Both the position numbers and the translations under genes were made by a program. Below, piece after piece: positions 63,564 through 64,000 of a stretch of 64,000 nucleotides of DNA (its first letter is position 1; every line of letters starts with the position of its first letter). The notes under the pieces were generated by a model that worked only from the letters and a program-made list of their open reading frames with translations, had not been told where the DNA came from and made no database searches. The DNA is from Pithys albifrons albifrons (Eukaryota; Chordata; Aves; Passeriformes; Thamnophilidae): NCBI RefSeq assembly GCF_047495875.1, contig NC_092466.1, positions 14,752,561 through 14,816,560 on the forward strand, read 5' to 3'.

Positions 63564-64000
63564 TAGCCACACAGAACAGCACTTTGCCCTTCTCTTTATG
63601 CCCACAAAAAAGTTAAAATTCTTACACGTGGGGAAATGAGGCAGAGCAGGGAGATCTGCTGAGGGTCACTGATGAGCCCCCTTCTCTGTCACATAGTCAG
63701 TGGGAGTTTCAGATTACACTGGGCATGCTGACACTAGCCAGGAGAGCTCAGACCACAGGAGGGGCCCTGCCTGCTGCTCAAGGTGACTTGCAGGTGGAAG
63801 GCCGTTGGTTGTGTCCTATTTTCACATATCCTCTGTGTCAGGCCTGCGCAAGCCTCTACTCGGAGACGCTAAGTTTCTCTTTGTTCAAAGCGTAAGAGTC
63901 CAAGGACCTGCTGCACTTAGATGTGTCAGTCTTAAAAAAAAAATCACCTGCTGCTTTGTGTCAGAGAGGGGACACTGCCACACATATGGTGGGAGCGAGA

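Overview
This is eukaryotic, vertebrate nuclear DNA: split genes with GT-AG introns, CpG islands and little dense interspersed repeat. Four genes can be read. In order they are the 3' half of BTRC (beta-TrCP1 F-box/WD40 protein, + strand), a class II facilitative hexose transporter of the SLC2A/GLUT family (+), POLL (DNA polymerase lambda, - strand) and the 5' part of DPCD (+). BTRC, POLL and DPCD are neighbours on human 10q24. The compact introns, low repeat load and extra GLUT gene between BTRC and POLL suggest a sauropsid, most likely a bird. The species itself cannot be told from the sequence.

Layout. 1-618 is BTRC intron. 619-9857 holds the last five coding exons of BTRC (WD40 blades 3-7), and an intron interrupts its 3'UTR (9890-10888). 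The 3'UTR exon starts at 10889 and its end is unresolved. About 14.2-22 kb shows no gene I can support. 22.0-22.96 kb is a CpG island with a possible first exon for the transporter. Eleven coding exons of that transporter lie at 23548-29795, with a poly(A) signal at 30077. 30.1-46.5 kb is intergenic, with AT-rich islands full of TAAT cores that look like conserved regulatory elements, a (CT)30 repeat and two adjacent perfect palindromes. POLL lies at 47933-56146: eight coding exons, 571 codons, all catalytic residues present. 57.1-57.95 kb is a CpG-island promoter shared head-to-head by POLL and DPCD. DPCD starts at 57670; five exons are visible up to 63554 and its last exon lies beyond the window.

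The genes do not form one pathway. BTRC is the substrate receptor of SCF-type ubiquitin ligases. The GLUT is a membrane sugar or urate-type carrier whose substrate is unknown. POLL does gap filling in base excision repair and end joining. DPCD is linked to cilia and RUVBL1/2. POLL and DPCD share a promoter that carries ETS-like sites and, just upstream of the DPCD ATG, a near-match to the RFX X-box typical of cilia genes.

I found no undescribed multi-gene system. The best leads are the GLUT gene with Asp at a usually Asn substrate-site position in TM7, the X-box-like element, the noncoding islands, a six-tract G-quadruplex motif in the BTRC 3'UTR, alternative-splice configurations in POLL and DPCD, and an unexplained 298-codon ORF.
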